Both the position numbers and the translations under genes were made by a program. 64,000 nucleotides of DNA from Anaerolineae bacterium (GTDB lineage Bacteria > Chloroflexota > Anaerolineae > Aggregatilineales > Phototrophicaceae): assembly GCA_019912965.1 (NCBI GenBank), contig JAIOHM010000185.1, positions 62,001 through 126,000 of the forward strand. Reading direction: 5' to 3'. Shown piece by piece: positions 53,590-62,325 of the stretch. Positions within the stretch are counted from its first letter, which is position 1; every line of letters starts with the position of its first letter. The notes below the pieces were generated by a model, which searched no databases, was not told the origin of the DNA, and saw only the letters and a program-made list of their open reading frames with translations.

Positions 53590-53612
53590 GCGGAATGGTT
53601 AGCCCATTCCGC
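53590..53612 (-). terminator. Stem-loop between yajC and secD
   Basis: On the minus strand GCGGAATGG (53612-53604) pairs with CCATTCCGC (53598-53590) around a 5-nt loop and is followed by AATTGTTTT. It may partly terminate transcription between yajC and secD, setting a higher level of YajC. Confidence 0.55.
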
Positions 53613-53628
53613 ATATCATGAACGCAAT

Positions 53629-53958
53629 CTAGGAATTCGTCTGGGGCTTCTCGTCTGTCTCCAACCCCATCTGAGCCGCCCTTGCAAATTCATCCGGGTC
53701 ATACGGCTGTACCAGCGCCGCCGTCACCAACCGGACGATAATACCATCAGCAATTTCAACGTGGGCGACACCTTTCTCGGCTTCAATGTCAATCACTTTG
53801 CCGATAATTCCGCCATAGGTAACCACTTCGTCGCCAACCGCTAACGACTGCACATACCGCTGTCGTTTGCTAAAATCCCGCTGCTTGGGGAATATCACCA
53901 TCGACCAATAAGCGCCCAACCCCAACACCAGCACTAATGCTAAAACCGCGAACTCCAT
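53629..53958 (-). CDS. yajC: Preprotein translocase subunit YajC
   Basis: The 109-residue protein has one N-terminal membrane helix (FAVLALVLVLGLGAYWSMVIF) and the soluble YajC part with SLAVGDEVVTYGGIIGKVIDI. YajC associates with SecDF. I prefer the ATG at 53958; the GTG at 53967 would sit too close to the AGGA element. Confidence 0.92.
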   Translation of the reverse strand: MEFAVLALVLVLGLGAYWSMVIFPKQRDFSKRQRYVQSLAVGDEVVTYGGIIGKVIDIEAEKGVAHVEIADGIIVRLVTAALVQPYDPDEFARAAQMGLETDEKPQTNS

Positions 53959-54015
53959 ATCAACCACATCCTGATTGGTTACAAACCCGCGCGATTATAG
54001 CACCAGCCCTGAAAA

Positions 54016-55896
54016 CTAGGAAGATACCACCAATAAGCCAGCGCCCTGCTCTTGATATGGCCCGCCCTTCGGCCCAACCGCCACCAGCAGGGTATACTGC
54101 CCCGGTTCTGCACCTTCCGGCACAACAAATCCGTGCCATGTCGAGAATGCACCCTGCCAATGTGCCGTTCCATAATCGCCATCAAAGGCAGGATTTGTTC
54201 CAGCCATATCCAGCCCTTTCACCGCGATATGGATTTCCGGCGGCAGTTCACCCAACACTTCCCAATCCAGCCGCACCCGCACCGCACCGCCTGCCCCCGT
54301 CAGCGAATCACCATCCGTCGCCAATCCAATTAATCGCAGATTGCCAAAATCCAGTTGTATCGCCTGTGGGTTTAAGGCATTTTCCGGTGTTGCACGTTCA
54401 AAAATCGTCACCGGGCCAGATGAATAACGTGGGTCGTCAAACTCAGTTACCGGTTGATAATTTGCCTTAAACCAAGAATCTTCTTCAATAACATAGTTGT
54501 AAAGCACGAGCGGCGCGCCCCGAAATCGCTGGAATACCAGATAATCCGGCGCATACCCTGCCAACCAGCTATACAAATCACCGCGTTTGAGCATCTGCGA
54601 GGCATCCGGTTGCAACAAACCGAGGTAATCCGTCATCCAGCGCCGCGCATAAAAACCCACCTGCCCCACTTCGGCAACGCCCACTGTTGCATCTGGAGGT
54701 GCATTGTTGTCCAGCCATTCACCCGTTTCGCGGTAAGCCTGCCAATCCACAATCGGCAGCATCACATCTACCGGGCCGCCATTCAGGATTTGCTGGCGAA
54801 CGGCCACAAATGACTCCAACTGTGCAATCAACGGAAAAATCGCCAAAGCCGCTGCCAGATAAGCCGCAAACCGGAACTTACGAGCCTGCAAACGCCCATA
54901 AATGAAATACAATCCACAAGCCGCCAGCAGCACCAAACCCGGCACCAGCGGCGCATAATACCAGCGATACGGCGCAACCCGCAACACCACATAGGCAAGC
55001 AAATGTAATGCACCCCAAATAACCACGAGGAATACCGAAATTGAGATCGATCCTGCCAATCCCAGCACTGCCAGAAGCGCCAGTGCCACATACAGCGAAC
55101 TCTGCGTCATTAGACTGCGTAAAATCAGCCGCAAACCTTCCCATGTATCCACATTGACACCTAACCCGGTAATGCCCAGAACTGCCTGCGCGCTTTTGGC
55201 ACTCAACGTTGCCGGGAATGGTGATCCATAAGTCGCAACCGCCCACAATGCAAACAGGACAATCGGCACAATGCCAGCCCCTACGTAGCCAACCAGTGGC
55301 AGCCACCAGCGTTCGCGCGTTTGAGATGTATTCACGGTTGTACCAATCGCTGCCAAGCCCAACAGCCCACTCGGAAGCGCCGCGTCAGGTCGGGCCAGCA
55401 CCGCCAGCCCAACCAGCAAACCAGCCCATGCCCACCATCCACGCTGCCCTAACGCAATCGCCGCCAGCACCAACAGAATCCACAAGGCCGTTTCCATGCC
55501 CAGCGCCAGCCACAGTGGACTGCTCAAGGTATACACCAAGCCTGCCCATAGCCGAATCCATTCTGGCATAACAGTCGGCAGCAGCTTATAAATCACCCAA
55601 CCGCCCAACCCGATGCACATGATCCCGATAAAACTACCGAGCAGATGAAAATCAGGAATGACAAAACTCAGAGCAGCCAGAAGCATCGCATACAGGGGTG
55701 CAGTGGTGCTGAGTACCGAATCGCCGGGGTTATAAACCAGACCCGCCCCGCCCGCGAAGTTTTGGGCATAGCGATAGGTGATAAAACTGTCGTCCAGACG
55801 GAATTCACACATCACCGTCAACCATACCAAAACTGCCAGCAGCAGGTAGGCAACGGGTAGGAGAAATGCGCTATAAAGCCTGAGTTGCTTGACCAT
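54016..55896 (-). CDS. GT-C family glycosyltransferase with C-terminal beta-rich domain
   Basis: The membrane enzyme of 626 residues has about eleven hydrophobic helices in the first 370 residues. The first extracytoplasmic loop holds RLDDSFITYRYAQNFAGGAGLVYNPG, an Asp-Asp motif typical of polyprenyl-phosphate-sugar-using GT-C enzymes (AftB-like style). A soluble C-terminal region follows; its last about 130 residues (RVRLDWEVLGELPPEIHIAVKG) look like a beta-sandwich. The start is the ATG at 55896; a TTG 42 bases upstream is less likely. The acceptor is unknown; a cell-surface glycan or glycoprotein is probable. It is divergent from the next gene. Confidence 0.8.
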   Translation of the reverse strand: MVKQLRLYSAFLLPVAYLLLAVLVWLTVMCEFRLDDSFITYRYAQNFAGGAGLVYNPGDSVLSTTAPLYAMLLAALSFVIPDFHLLGSFIGIMCIGLGGWVIYKLLPTVMPEWIRLWAGLVYTLSSPLWLALGMETALWILLVLAAIALGQRGWWAWAGLLVGLAVLARPDAALPSGLLGLAAIGTTVNTSQTRERWWLPLVGYVGAGIVPIVLFALWAVATYGSPFPATLSAKSAQAVLGITGLGVNVDTWEGLRLILRSLMTQSSLYVALALLAVLGLAGSISISVFLVVIWGALHLLAYVVLRVAPYRWYYAPLVPGLVLLAACGLYFIYGRLQARKFRFAAYLAAALAIFPLIAQLESFVAVRQQILNGGPVDVMLPIVDWQAYRETGEWLDNNAPPDATVGVAEVGQVGFYARRWMTDYLGLLQPDASQMLKRGDLYSWLAGYAPDYLVFQRFRGAPLVLYNYVIEEDSWFKANYQPVTEFDDPRYSSGPVTIFERATPENALNPQAIQLDFGNLRLIGLATDGDSLTGAGGAVRVRLDWEVLGELPPEIHIAVKGLDMAGTNPAFDGDYGTAHWQGAFSTWHGFVVPEGAEPGQYTLLVAVGPKGGPYQEQGAGLLVVSS

Positions 55897-55996
55897 CAGT
55901 AACAATATCCCTAAAATAGCCGCCAGATCATACACCAAGTAGCGTGTGGCGCAAACCTATCGTTTTTGACAATGCCCGCGCTGGATAGGATGAACA

Positions 55997-57139
55997 ATGC
56001 TTTCGATACGAAAATTTGCACTGGTTGCCTTTATGGCACTGATTGTACTCAGCCTTTCAACCCTGTTTGTCAACGCTGGGCAGATTGCGCTGAGCAACAA
56101 CCGGGGCGATACCAGTACCACTTGGTTCATCACGGGCGAGCAAACGCTGGTTATGAACGGCTTTGACCTCACGCCATTGAGCTTGCAGCTACCCGCCGTC
56201 ATCGACCGGGTGAGCATCGCCGTTGATAGCCCTGTTCCCGGTGCAGCGATTGATGTAGTCGTGTATCAGGATGGGAATGGGGGTTCACCTTCTGATGCTA
56301 CCCTCGTTGGGCAAACGCAGGCCAACATCACCCAAACAGGTGTTGTCACCATTACCTTCCCCACACCTGTCACCATCACCCAACCCGTTGTCTGGGTCGG
56401 ATTCTATCTGCCTGTCAATTTCAAGTTTTTGGCGGATAACTCCGGTTCATCAGTACTCACCTATTGGGGTTGGACGCCCGGTGGTCGCTTCGATCTGGCG
56501 CGTTTGTCCTCAGCAACGGTGCTTGGCCCATCGAACGGAACAGCCCCCGTCAATCTGGATATGAAGGGCATTGCCCGCATTACAGCCGAAATCACCGGTG
56601 GCATTTCCGTAACCACCTCGCCCGGCGCGCCTACGGTCATCGTGCCAACCTTCGCGGGAACGGCTGCTTTCAGTGTCACCCAGGTATCATCTGTTGACAG
56701 CGCCAAATTAAGTGTCATGAAGGTTTATCCGCCCGCCTGCGACACCTTGTTCTGGGATACCGAAGATGTCGGCATCACTTTCCGCAGCACCATCGCCCCA
56801 AGCTGCACCGCCATTTGGGTCGGTTATGCCCCTGCAAATCCGCTGGGTTACATCCGCAAACAGCTTTACTACGACATTACTTTCTATAATCAGAATGGCA
56901 ACCCCCTTCACGACACGCTGGCTGCCGCAGTTACCCACTGCATTAAGGTCAACCCGGAGGACATCAATACGGCGGTTGTTGGGCTGGCAAAAGGTTCGCC
57001 CCGTGTCTGGGAAATTCTGCCTAGTTTGCGCATAGGCGAGCTGGTCTGTGCGGAAATCCCGCAGAGTGGCGGCATCTCTTACTTTGTCCCCGGCAATGCA
57101 ACTGTGACGCCAACTTTTACACCATCGCCTACACCGTGA
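55997..57139 (+). CDS. Secreted protein of unknown function with Thr/Pro tail
   Basis: The 380-residue protein has a signal peptide (MLSIRKFALVAFMALIVLSLS, cut likely after VNA at about residue 27). The N-terminal 150 residues (VIDRVSIAVDSPVPGAAIDVVVYQDGN and VVWVGFYLPV) look like a beta-sandwich domain, and the C-terminal half has four cysteines. It ends TPTFTPSPTP, a tail style common on exported Chloroflexota proteins. I do not recognise the family. The next gene encodes a membrane NERD-like protein 18 bp downstream, then a glycosyltransferase; a glycosylated surface protein is a possible role. Confidence 0.7.
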   Translation: MLSIRKFALVAFMALIVLSLSTLFVNAGQIALSNNRGDTSTTWFITGEQTLVMNGFDLTPLSLQLPAVIDRVSIAVDSPVPGAAIDVVVYQDGNGGSPSDATLVGQTQANITQTGVVTITFPTPVTITQPVVWVGFYLPVNFKFLADNSGSSVLTYWGWTPGGRFDLARLSSATVLGPSNGTAPVNLDMKGIARITAEITGGISVTTSPGAPTVIVPTFAGTAAFSVTQVSSVDSAKLSVMKVYPPACDTLFWDTEDVGITFRSTIAPSCTAIWVGYAPANPLGYIRKQLYYDITFYNQNGNPLHDTLAAAVTHCIKVNPEDINTAVVGLAKGSPRVWEILPSLRIGELVCAEIPQSGGISYFVPGNATVTPTFTPSPTP

Positions 57140-57157
57140 TAATCTGGAAGGTCATTT

Positions 57158-57958
57158 ATGCGTATTGAAACCAATGTCAAGCTGGTTAGGAGAAATCGTC
57201 GCCTCGCCAACTACCTGTTTTTTTTCAGTGTGGCGGTGCTGATCGGCGGCTTTCTGCTGGCTAATTTGCAACTCAGCGCCGAGGATAGCACATCGCTGAC
57301 ACTTGCCCTCTTCCTCCCCTGGCTTGTCCTGCCCATCGGTTTCATCGCTACGATGGCATCGGTACGGATGACCAACCTCTGGGTGCGAAAACCGCGCCCG
57401 GAGGATGCTATTCAGGAAGGGCTGAAGGGATTAAGCAACAAGAGCGTCCTCTACAACTACTATCACTTTCCTGCCCGTCATGTGCTGATTGCCCCACAGG
57501 GCGTTTTCGCCATCATCACCCGATTTCAGGAAGGTCGATACGCAGTTGAAGGCGACCAGTGGCGCACACACGGCGGTTTTGCCGGACGCATCCTGAGCAT
57601 CATCCGCCGCGACTCGATTGGCAACCCAACTGAGGAAGCCCAGAGAGCCGCCGCCCATGTTAAAAAACTGCTGGAAAAAGGTGCGCCAGATGTTGAAGTA
57701 CAGCCCCTCATCATCTTCGTAGACCCACGCGCACAGGTAGACATAATCAATCCAACGATCCCGGTGTTGTTCACCCACGAAGACAAAACACCGAATCTGC
57801 GCGACTATATACGCGAGATCACGCGCCAGCAGCAGGAAAAAGCACCGCAGCCTGCACCTGCCAAAAAGAAAGGCGAAAAAACCGAGAAACCCAAAATCGG
57901 CATTGTGCCAGAAGTTGTAGCGGACGCGCTCGAAGAAGCCACAGTCGTCACCGGATGA
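57158..57958 (+). CDS. Membrane protein with NERD-like domain
   Basis: The 266-residue protein has two N-terminal membrane helices (about residues 20-40 and 48-68) and a cytoplasmic domain with HVLIAPQGVFAIITRFQEGRYAVEGDQWR and VQPLIIFVDPRAQVDI, the pattern of NERD (nuclease-related) domains. The C-terminal tail is rich in Lys, Pro and Glu. Nuclease activity is unproven for the family. Its stop overlaps the glycosyltransferase start (ATGATG), so the two are co-translated. Confidence 0.72.
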   Translation: MRIETNVKLVRRNRRLANYLFFFSVAVLIGGFLLANLQLSAEDSTSLTLALFLPWLVLPIGFIATMASVRMTNLWVRKPRPEDAIQEGLKGLSNKSVLYNYYHFPARHVLIAPQGVFAIITRFQEGRYAVEGDQWRTHGGFAGRILSIIRRDSIGNPTEEAQRAAAHVKKLLEKGAPDVEVQPLIIFVDPRAQVDIINPTIPVLFTHEDKTPNLRDYIREITRQQQEKAPQPAPAKKKGEKTEKPKIGIVPEVVADALEEATVVTG

Positions 57959-59811
57959 TGTTCCGAACTGCCCTGCTGGTCATGGTCATCACCATGATCG
58001 GCTTTTTCTTGCGCCTGCATAATCTGGCTGTCACACCGCTTCGGGGTGACGAAGCCTTCAGCATTCTGTATTGGGCGCGGTTGCCGTTGGGCGAATCGCT
58101 GACGAATATCGCTACCATCGAACCCCATCCAGCGTTTATCTATGCGCTCTTTCGGGGATGGGGTCTGCTTTTCGGCACAACCGAATTCTCGATGCGTTTG
58201 CTGCCTGCGCTGTTCAACCTGCTTGGTATCCCAGCCCTGTATATACTCGGCACACAGCTTGGCGGAAAGCATGTCGGTCTACTAGCCGCCCTCTTGTTTG
58301 CCCTGCATCCTTTTGAGATTTGGCATGCACAGGACGCCCGCAACAATGGCATTTGGGCAGGTCTAAGCGCACTTGCACTAATCACTGGACTTCGCGCCTT
58401 ACAACAGCCAAATAACAGATGGCGATGGCTTCTTTATGGCATCCTCGCTGCTCTTGCTGCCAATGTCTTTTACTTCGATCTGCTGACCTTATCTGCTTTT
58501 GGCTTCTATGTCCTGGTCAGCCATAGAAAAACATTTGGACGCTGGATAATTGCGACGCTTCCAGCTTTCGTCACCGCCATTGGATCATTCCTGATCTTGC
58601 AGGGGAATCTGGTCGCAACTGGAACATACAGTGGCACAATTGCTGGACAACTGGATATACCCCGCCTGTTCACGACCTTTCTACCAACGCTCACCTTTGG
58701 CGAAACACTCCCGCTGGACATAGTGAACATCGTTTGGCCGTTTATCACGTTAGTGCTGGGGATTGGGTTGGTTAGTCTCTGGCGCTGGAAGCCGAAAAGC
58801 GCTCTGTTCCTGAGCATCATCGGCTTTGTGCCGCCGCTTTTGTTTAGTCTTGCGGCAATACGCATGAATATTTTCACGCCGCGTTATCTGCTAGCGGTCA
58901 TTCCTGCCTACATCGTGATTGTCGCCACTCTCATCACCTGTCTATGGCAAATGCGCCGAACAACTCTACGCTGGATAGGGGTTACGGTATGCATAACCTG
59001 GATCGGCCTATCTGGATACAGCATCTACAACTACGTTGCTGTGCCAGCCTACGCCAAATCCCGCGATTGGCCTGCCCTGACAGACTATCTAGCCGCCAAC
59101 GTCACCGCCAGTGATCTGGTGATACAACTTTCGGTCGACTCCGCCTTCGGTTATTACTACAACGCCCCGGCTGACGACATCGCACTCCCCGGCTACCCCA
59201 CCCAACCTGCTGACGAAATTGAGCGCATCCTGACGACAGAATCCGAAAAACGTCGCGGCATATGGATTGTTGGGCAAACTTTCCCGGATTGGCCTAGCGC
59301 GGGCGTGGTCGAAAATTGGCTGGATTCCAATATGCAGCTTGTGCGTGAGGGTCAAGCCGACGATCTCAAATTCCGCCAGTACATGCGCTGGTCAGTCTCA
59401 GCCAATGAACTTACCCCACAGCCGCTTGCCAATTTTGATGATAGTATCGAACTGGTCGGCGCTCAAACCTTCCTGTCACCTGACCGAAACCTCACCATCT
59501 GGCTCTACTGGCGTCCACAACAGCAAATGGCTACACCGCTAAAAATCTTCGTCCATCTAATCGGCGCTGTGAATCCCGCTACGGGCAGCCCGCTATGGTC
59601 ACAGGATGACCAGTATCCACAAGATGGACGCATCAGCACTACCGATTGGACATCAGGTGAAATTTACCGCGATGTCTACACACTGCCGCTCGTTTCGGTT
59701 GCACCTGGCGACTACGAAATCCACGTTGGCTTCTACGAGCCCGAAACCAATGCCCGTCTCCCGATTGGCGATTCGGATAGTTATCTGCTCACCACCCTCA
59801 CCATCCCATAA
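57955..59811 (+). CDS. GT-C family glycosyltransferase (PMT/ArnT-like) with C-terminal beta-rich domain
   Basis: The 618-residue membrane enzyme has about eleven helices, an N-terminal LRGDEAFS motif in the first external loop (the acidic pair of PMT/ArnT enzymes), and FALHPFEIWHAQDARNN, the typical second motif. A soluble C-terminal domain (LTIWLYWRPQQQMATPLKIFVHLIG) resembles the beta-rich tail of the other GT-C gene here. It should transfer a sugar from a polyprenyl phosphate to a surface acceptor. It ends at a terminator shared with the convergent SPFH gene. Confidence 0.82.
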   Translation: MMFRTALLVMVITMIGFFLRLHNLAVTPLRGDEAFSILYWARLPLGESLTNIATIEPHPAFIYALFRGWGLLFGTTEFSMRLLPALFNLLGIPALYILGTQLGGKHVGLLAALLFALHPFEIWHAQDARNNGIWAGLSALALITGLRALQQPNNRWRWLLYGILAALAANVFYFDLLTLSAFGFYVLVSHRKTFGRWIIATLPAFVTAIGSFLILQGNLVATGTYSGTIAGQLDIPRLFTTFLPTLTFGETLPLDIVNIVWPFITLVLGIGLVSLWRWKPKSALFLSIIGFVPPLLFSLAAIRMNIFTPRYLLAVIPAYIVIVATLITCLWQMRRTTLRWIGVTVCITWIGLSGYSIYNYVAVPAYAKSRDWPALTDYLAANVTASDLVIQLSVDSAFGYYYNAPADDIALPGYPTQPADEIERILTTESEKRRGIWIVGQTFPDWPSAGVVENWLDSNMQLVREGQADDLKFRQYMRWSVSANELTPQPLANFDDSIELVGAQTFLSPDRNLTIWLYWRPQQQMATPLKIFVHLIGAVNPATGSPLWSQDDQYPQDGRISTTDWTSGEIYRDVYTLPLVSVAPGDYEIHVGFYEPETNARLPIGDSDSYLLTTLTIP

Positions 59812-59842
59812 AAAAGAGCGCATCCCATCTGGGACACGCTCT
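59810..59842 (-). terminator. Terminator of the SPFH operon
   Basis: On the minus strand AGAGCG and TCCCA pair across a symmetric 2-nt internal loop (59842-59830 with 59827-59815), and six U residues follow (59815-59810). It ends the operon coming from the window's right edge. The stop codon of the convergent glycosyltransferase lies in its U tract. Confidence 0.8.
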
Positions 59843-59882
59843 CGCATTTACTGAAAACTGACAACCGAGAACTGAGAACTAC

Positions 59883-60968
59883 CTATCCCATTTCATCCAA
59901 TTTCTTCTGCCACTTCTCGACCAGACGATTATAAATCGCCTCGGAAATTTCACCCTTCGCCAGCTTCATATCCAGATTATCCAGCAGTGCCTGAACTTCG
60001 GCTTTCGTCTGCGGATTATCCGAAACAGGTGCGCTGGCCGGTTGCTGACCACCCTGTCCACCCTGATTTTGCATCATCTGCATCATCATCTGGTTCATCA
60101 TCATCTGCTGCTGTTGAAGCTGCTGTTGCATCGCTGCCGCATCCGGGTTCATCGCCGCACCAAGCTGCTGCCCAACACCCAACCCAACGCCTGCACTCGC
60201 CAGCGCACCGCCCATACCGGGATTGGCTGCCGCCGTCTGTGCGATCTGAAGCCGTTGTACACGTTCCCAAACATCGAGGCTCACATAATTTCGCAGTTGA
60301 TCCAGCGAAACATCCTTCGCTGTAAATGGATTGGCCTCAAATGCCTTAATCCGCAGCCCCATCACCGTGAACTTCTCGTTGACTTTCGCCAGCATTGCCC
60401 CTTCCAGATCGCCCAACAGTTTGTTGGCATCCGGGATACTCTGCGCGCCGGACTTGCCAATCAGTTCGGCAATCTCACCCAGCAGCATTGACTGAATGCG
60501 GTCACGGATAGAATCCAGATTCAGCGATGCTTTACCCACCGCATACTGCTTGACGAACAGCAGCGGATCATCCACGCCGATGTCGATGACGCCGTGCGTA
60601 ATCAGCAGCACCACACCCATACCTTTGCCGGGGGTTTCCATCACAATCGGGGTGCTGGTTCCCCATCCCACCTGCGGCATATCCTTCAGGTTGATGAAGT
60701 ACAAATCAGCGGTGAACGGCGTCCGTCCGCTGGTCGCCAGCCCAATCAATCCTGCAAGAATCGGTAGGTTAGCGGTAGAAAGCGTATGGCGTCCGGTTTT
60801 CAGCACGTCGAGCACCTGCCCACCGCGCACGAATACCGCTGCTTGGCTCTCACCCACAATCACCTGCGAACCCATCCGAAAATCGCCACTGCCTTCTTGT
60901 GGTTCACGGTAAGCAAACTCATAGTCGCCAACATTAGTATGATCGACTACATCAATAATGCGCGGCAT
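59883..60968 (-). CDS. SPFH/Band-7 domain protein (YdjI-like)
   Basis: The 361-residue protein starts with the YdjI-type SPFH region (MPRIIDVVDHTNV, IVGESQAAVFVRGGQVLDVLKTGRHTLSTANLP, TADLYFINLKDM). It has a Met/Gln-rich low-complexity stretch (around 280-305) and a C-terminal helical hairpin of SHOCT-like character (LDNLDMKLAKGEISEAIYNRLVEKW). No membrane segment is seen; it likely assembles at the membrane on partner proteins. Bacillus YdjI has this role together with YdjG, YdjH and PspA. AAGGAGAT precedes the ATG. Confidence 0.87.
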   Translation of the reverse strand: MPRIIDVVDHTNVGDYEFAYREPQEGSGDFRMGSQVIVGESQAAVFVRGGQVLDVLKTGRHTLSTANLPILAGLIGLATSGRTPFTADLYFINLKDMPQVGWGTSTPIVMETPGKGMGVVLLITHGVIDIGVDDPLLFVKQYAVGKASLNLDSIRDRIQSMLLGEIAELIGKSGAQSIPDANKLLGDLEGAMLAKVNEKFTVMGLRIKAFEANPFTAKDVSLDQLRNYVSLDVWERVQRLQIAQTAAANPGMGGALASAGVGLGVGQQLGAAMNPDAAAMQQQLQQQQMMMNQMMMQMMQNQGGQGGQQPASAPVSDNPQTKAEVQALLDNLDMKLAKGEISEAIYNRLVEKWQKKLDEMG

Positions 60969-61009
60969 AATTTGATCTCCTTAAATTGACTGCCCGGTTT
61001 AGGATAATC

Positions 61010-61042
61010 GCTCACTCGCCAAAGCTGCTGGCATGAGTGAGC
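61010..61042 (-). other. Long intergenic stem-loop
   Basis: GCTCACTC-GCCA (61010-61021) pairs with TGGC and GAGTGAGC (61029-61042) with a 2-nt bulge. It lies between the helical protein gene and the SPFH gene. No U tract follows on the minus strand, so RNA processing or stability control is more likely than termination. Confidence 0.55.
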
Positions 61043-61067
61043 CTGTTTACTGAAAACGGATAACGCG

Positions 61068-61598
61068 CTAAAGCCCTTTATCCAACTGCGTCAATACATC
61101 TTCCCGCAGCGTGAATACCTCGTTAGCTTCAGTTGTCACCCTGTCCAATCCCGTAATGGCCTCTGCGACCCCGGCATTGCTGGTCACAGCATCATCCACA
61201 GCTTTGATTGCGGTATCAATCTCGTCCATATAACGCACCTGTGCTTCATCAAAACTATACAGCTTTTCCAGTTCTTCTGCGCCAATCTTAATCGCCGCAA
61301 AGAAACCGGAATAACCCGGCACAGCCGCCTTCACGCGGTCATGATAGAGTTGCAGTTTGCTCTTGGCGCTGGTCATCTCGCTCATCAACGCCAATCCACC
61401 ACTGTCCAGCAAACGCTTTTGAATATCCGCCAATCGGTTGATCCGCAGCGCCAACTGCCCGGAAACATGATCGCGCAGCATCCGGTCAGCCAATCGCCGC
61501 GCCTTATTATCCAGATACCCGCTAAAACCCGGTATCCGGGCTACCAATCGTTCAAATGAGCCGCGCTCACTGATAATACGATCATACAATTCAGACAT
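61068..61598 (-). CDS. Uncharacterised helical protein in the SPFH operon
   Basis: The 176-residue protein is predicted almost wholly helical, with heptad-like stretches (LRINRLADIQKRLLDSGGLALMSEM, IDTAIKAVDDAVTSNAGVAEAI) and no membrane segment or cysteine. The start is the ATG at 61598, with AAAGGA six bases upstream; an ATG 15 bases earlier has no proper site. I do not recognise the family. Its place between a YdjG-like and a YdjI-like gene, where other bacteria have pspA close by, suggests a coiled-coil membrane-associated partner; this is inference. Confidence 0.65.
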   Translation of the reverse strand: MSELYDRIISERGSFERLVARIPGFSGYLDNKARRLADRMLRDHVSGQLALRINRLADIQKRLLDSGGLALMSEMTSAKSKLQLYHDRVKAAVPGYSGFFAAIKIGAEELEKLYSFDEAQVRYMDEIDTAIKAVDDAVTSNAGVAEAITGLDRVTTEANEVFTLREDVLTQLDKGL

Positions 61599-61726
61599 TT
61601 CGTGTCCTTTCATCCATCAGAAAAACAGTAATAATTTTACCCGTACTTCAGCCGCATCTTCTCCCCAATGTTTGGGAGTCTCAAATGCTCTCATGTTCTA
61701 TCGACCAACGACTAATGACTCCCCAA

Positions 61727-62239
61727 CTAGCTCAGAAAATACTCCATCCCACAAAAGCGGCAGGTCACCACACCTTTACCCACCAGTTTGATTTCGCCGC
61801 CACAGTTTTTGCATTTATCCAGTTCTCGCAGTTGTTTGGCATCAGATGAATAAATCACGCCTTTTTCCCAGTTTACGTATCCGCTAAAAACCTGCAACCC
61901 AACCAGTTGATTCAGCAGATTTTTTACGTTATCCACGCTGGTTTTCATCTCCAGCGCCAGATCAGCCACTGCCACCTGCCCCCGGCTTTTCACAATATCC
62001 AGCAGTTGGCGCTGCTGCTGCATACTGGATTCTTCCACCACTTCTTTGCTGCCAATCACGTACATATAGATACCGCCTCCGACCAGCAGCGCCACCGGGA
62101 TAAAAGCGATAACTGCGCCGATCAATGCACCGCCCGCGCCAATTTGCTGCACTTGCAGCGCCAGCCATAACCCGGCAATCACCGCGATACCGAACCCCAC
62201 CACGATCAGAATAACGCCAACCAGCCGCCCTGTATTCAT
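61727..62239 (-). CDS. Membrane protein with winged-helix-like and zinc-ribbon domains
   Basis: The 170-residue protein has two N-terminal membrane helices (about residues 5-28 and 35-62), a winged-helix-like region (LLDIVKSRGQVAVADLALEMKTSVDNVKNLLNQLVGL), and a C-terminal zinc ribbon with cysteine pairs CKNC and CRFC. The combination recalls YdjG-like proteins of the PspA/YdjGHI module. It may act as a cytoplasmic docking platform at the membrane rather than a DNA-binding regulator. The gene is 86 bp downstream of the DUF2207 gene. Confidence 0.75.
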   Translation of the reverse strand: MNTGRLVGVILIVVGFGIAVIAGLWLALQVQQIGAGGALIGAVIAFIPVALLVGGGIYMYVIGSKEVVEESSMQQQRQLLDIVKSRGQVAVADLALEMKTSVDNVKNLLNQLVGLQVFSGYVNWEKGVIYSSDAKQLRELDKCKNCGGEIKLVGKGVVTCRFCGMEYFLS

Positions 62240-62325
62240 TCACACACTCCTTGAGTTGTGTATTTAATCTGTTCACCTAATGGGCAACTCACAAGTCTCC
62301 GAGTCGCATAACTCATTACTTCTTG

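Noticed and set aside
55966-55991. Perfect TTGACA followed by TAGGAT before the secreted-protein gene
   Set aside because: The spacing is only 14 bp and the -10-like element is the ribosome-binding site itself.
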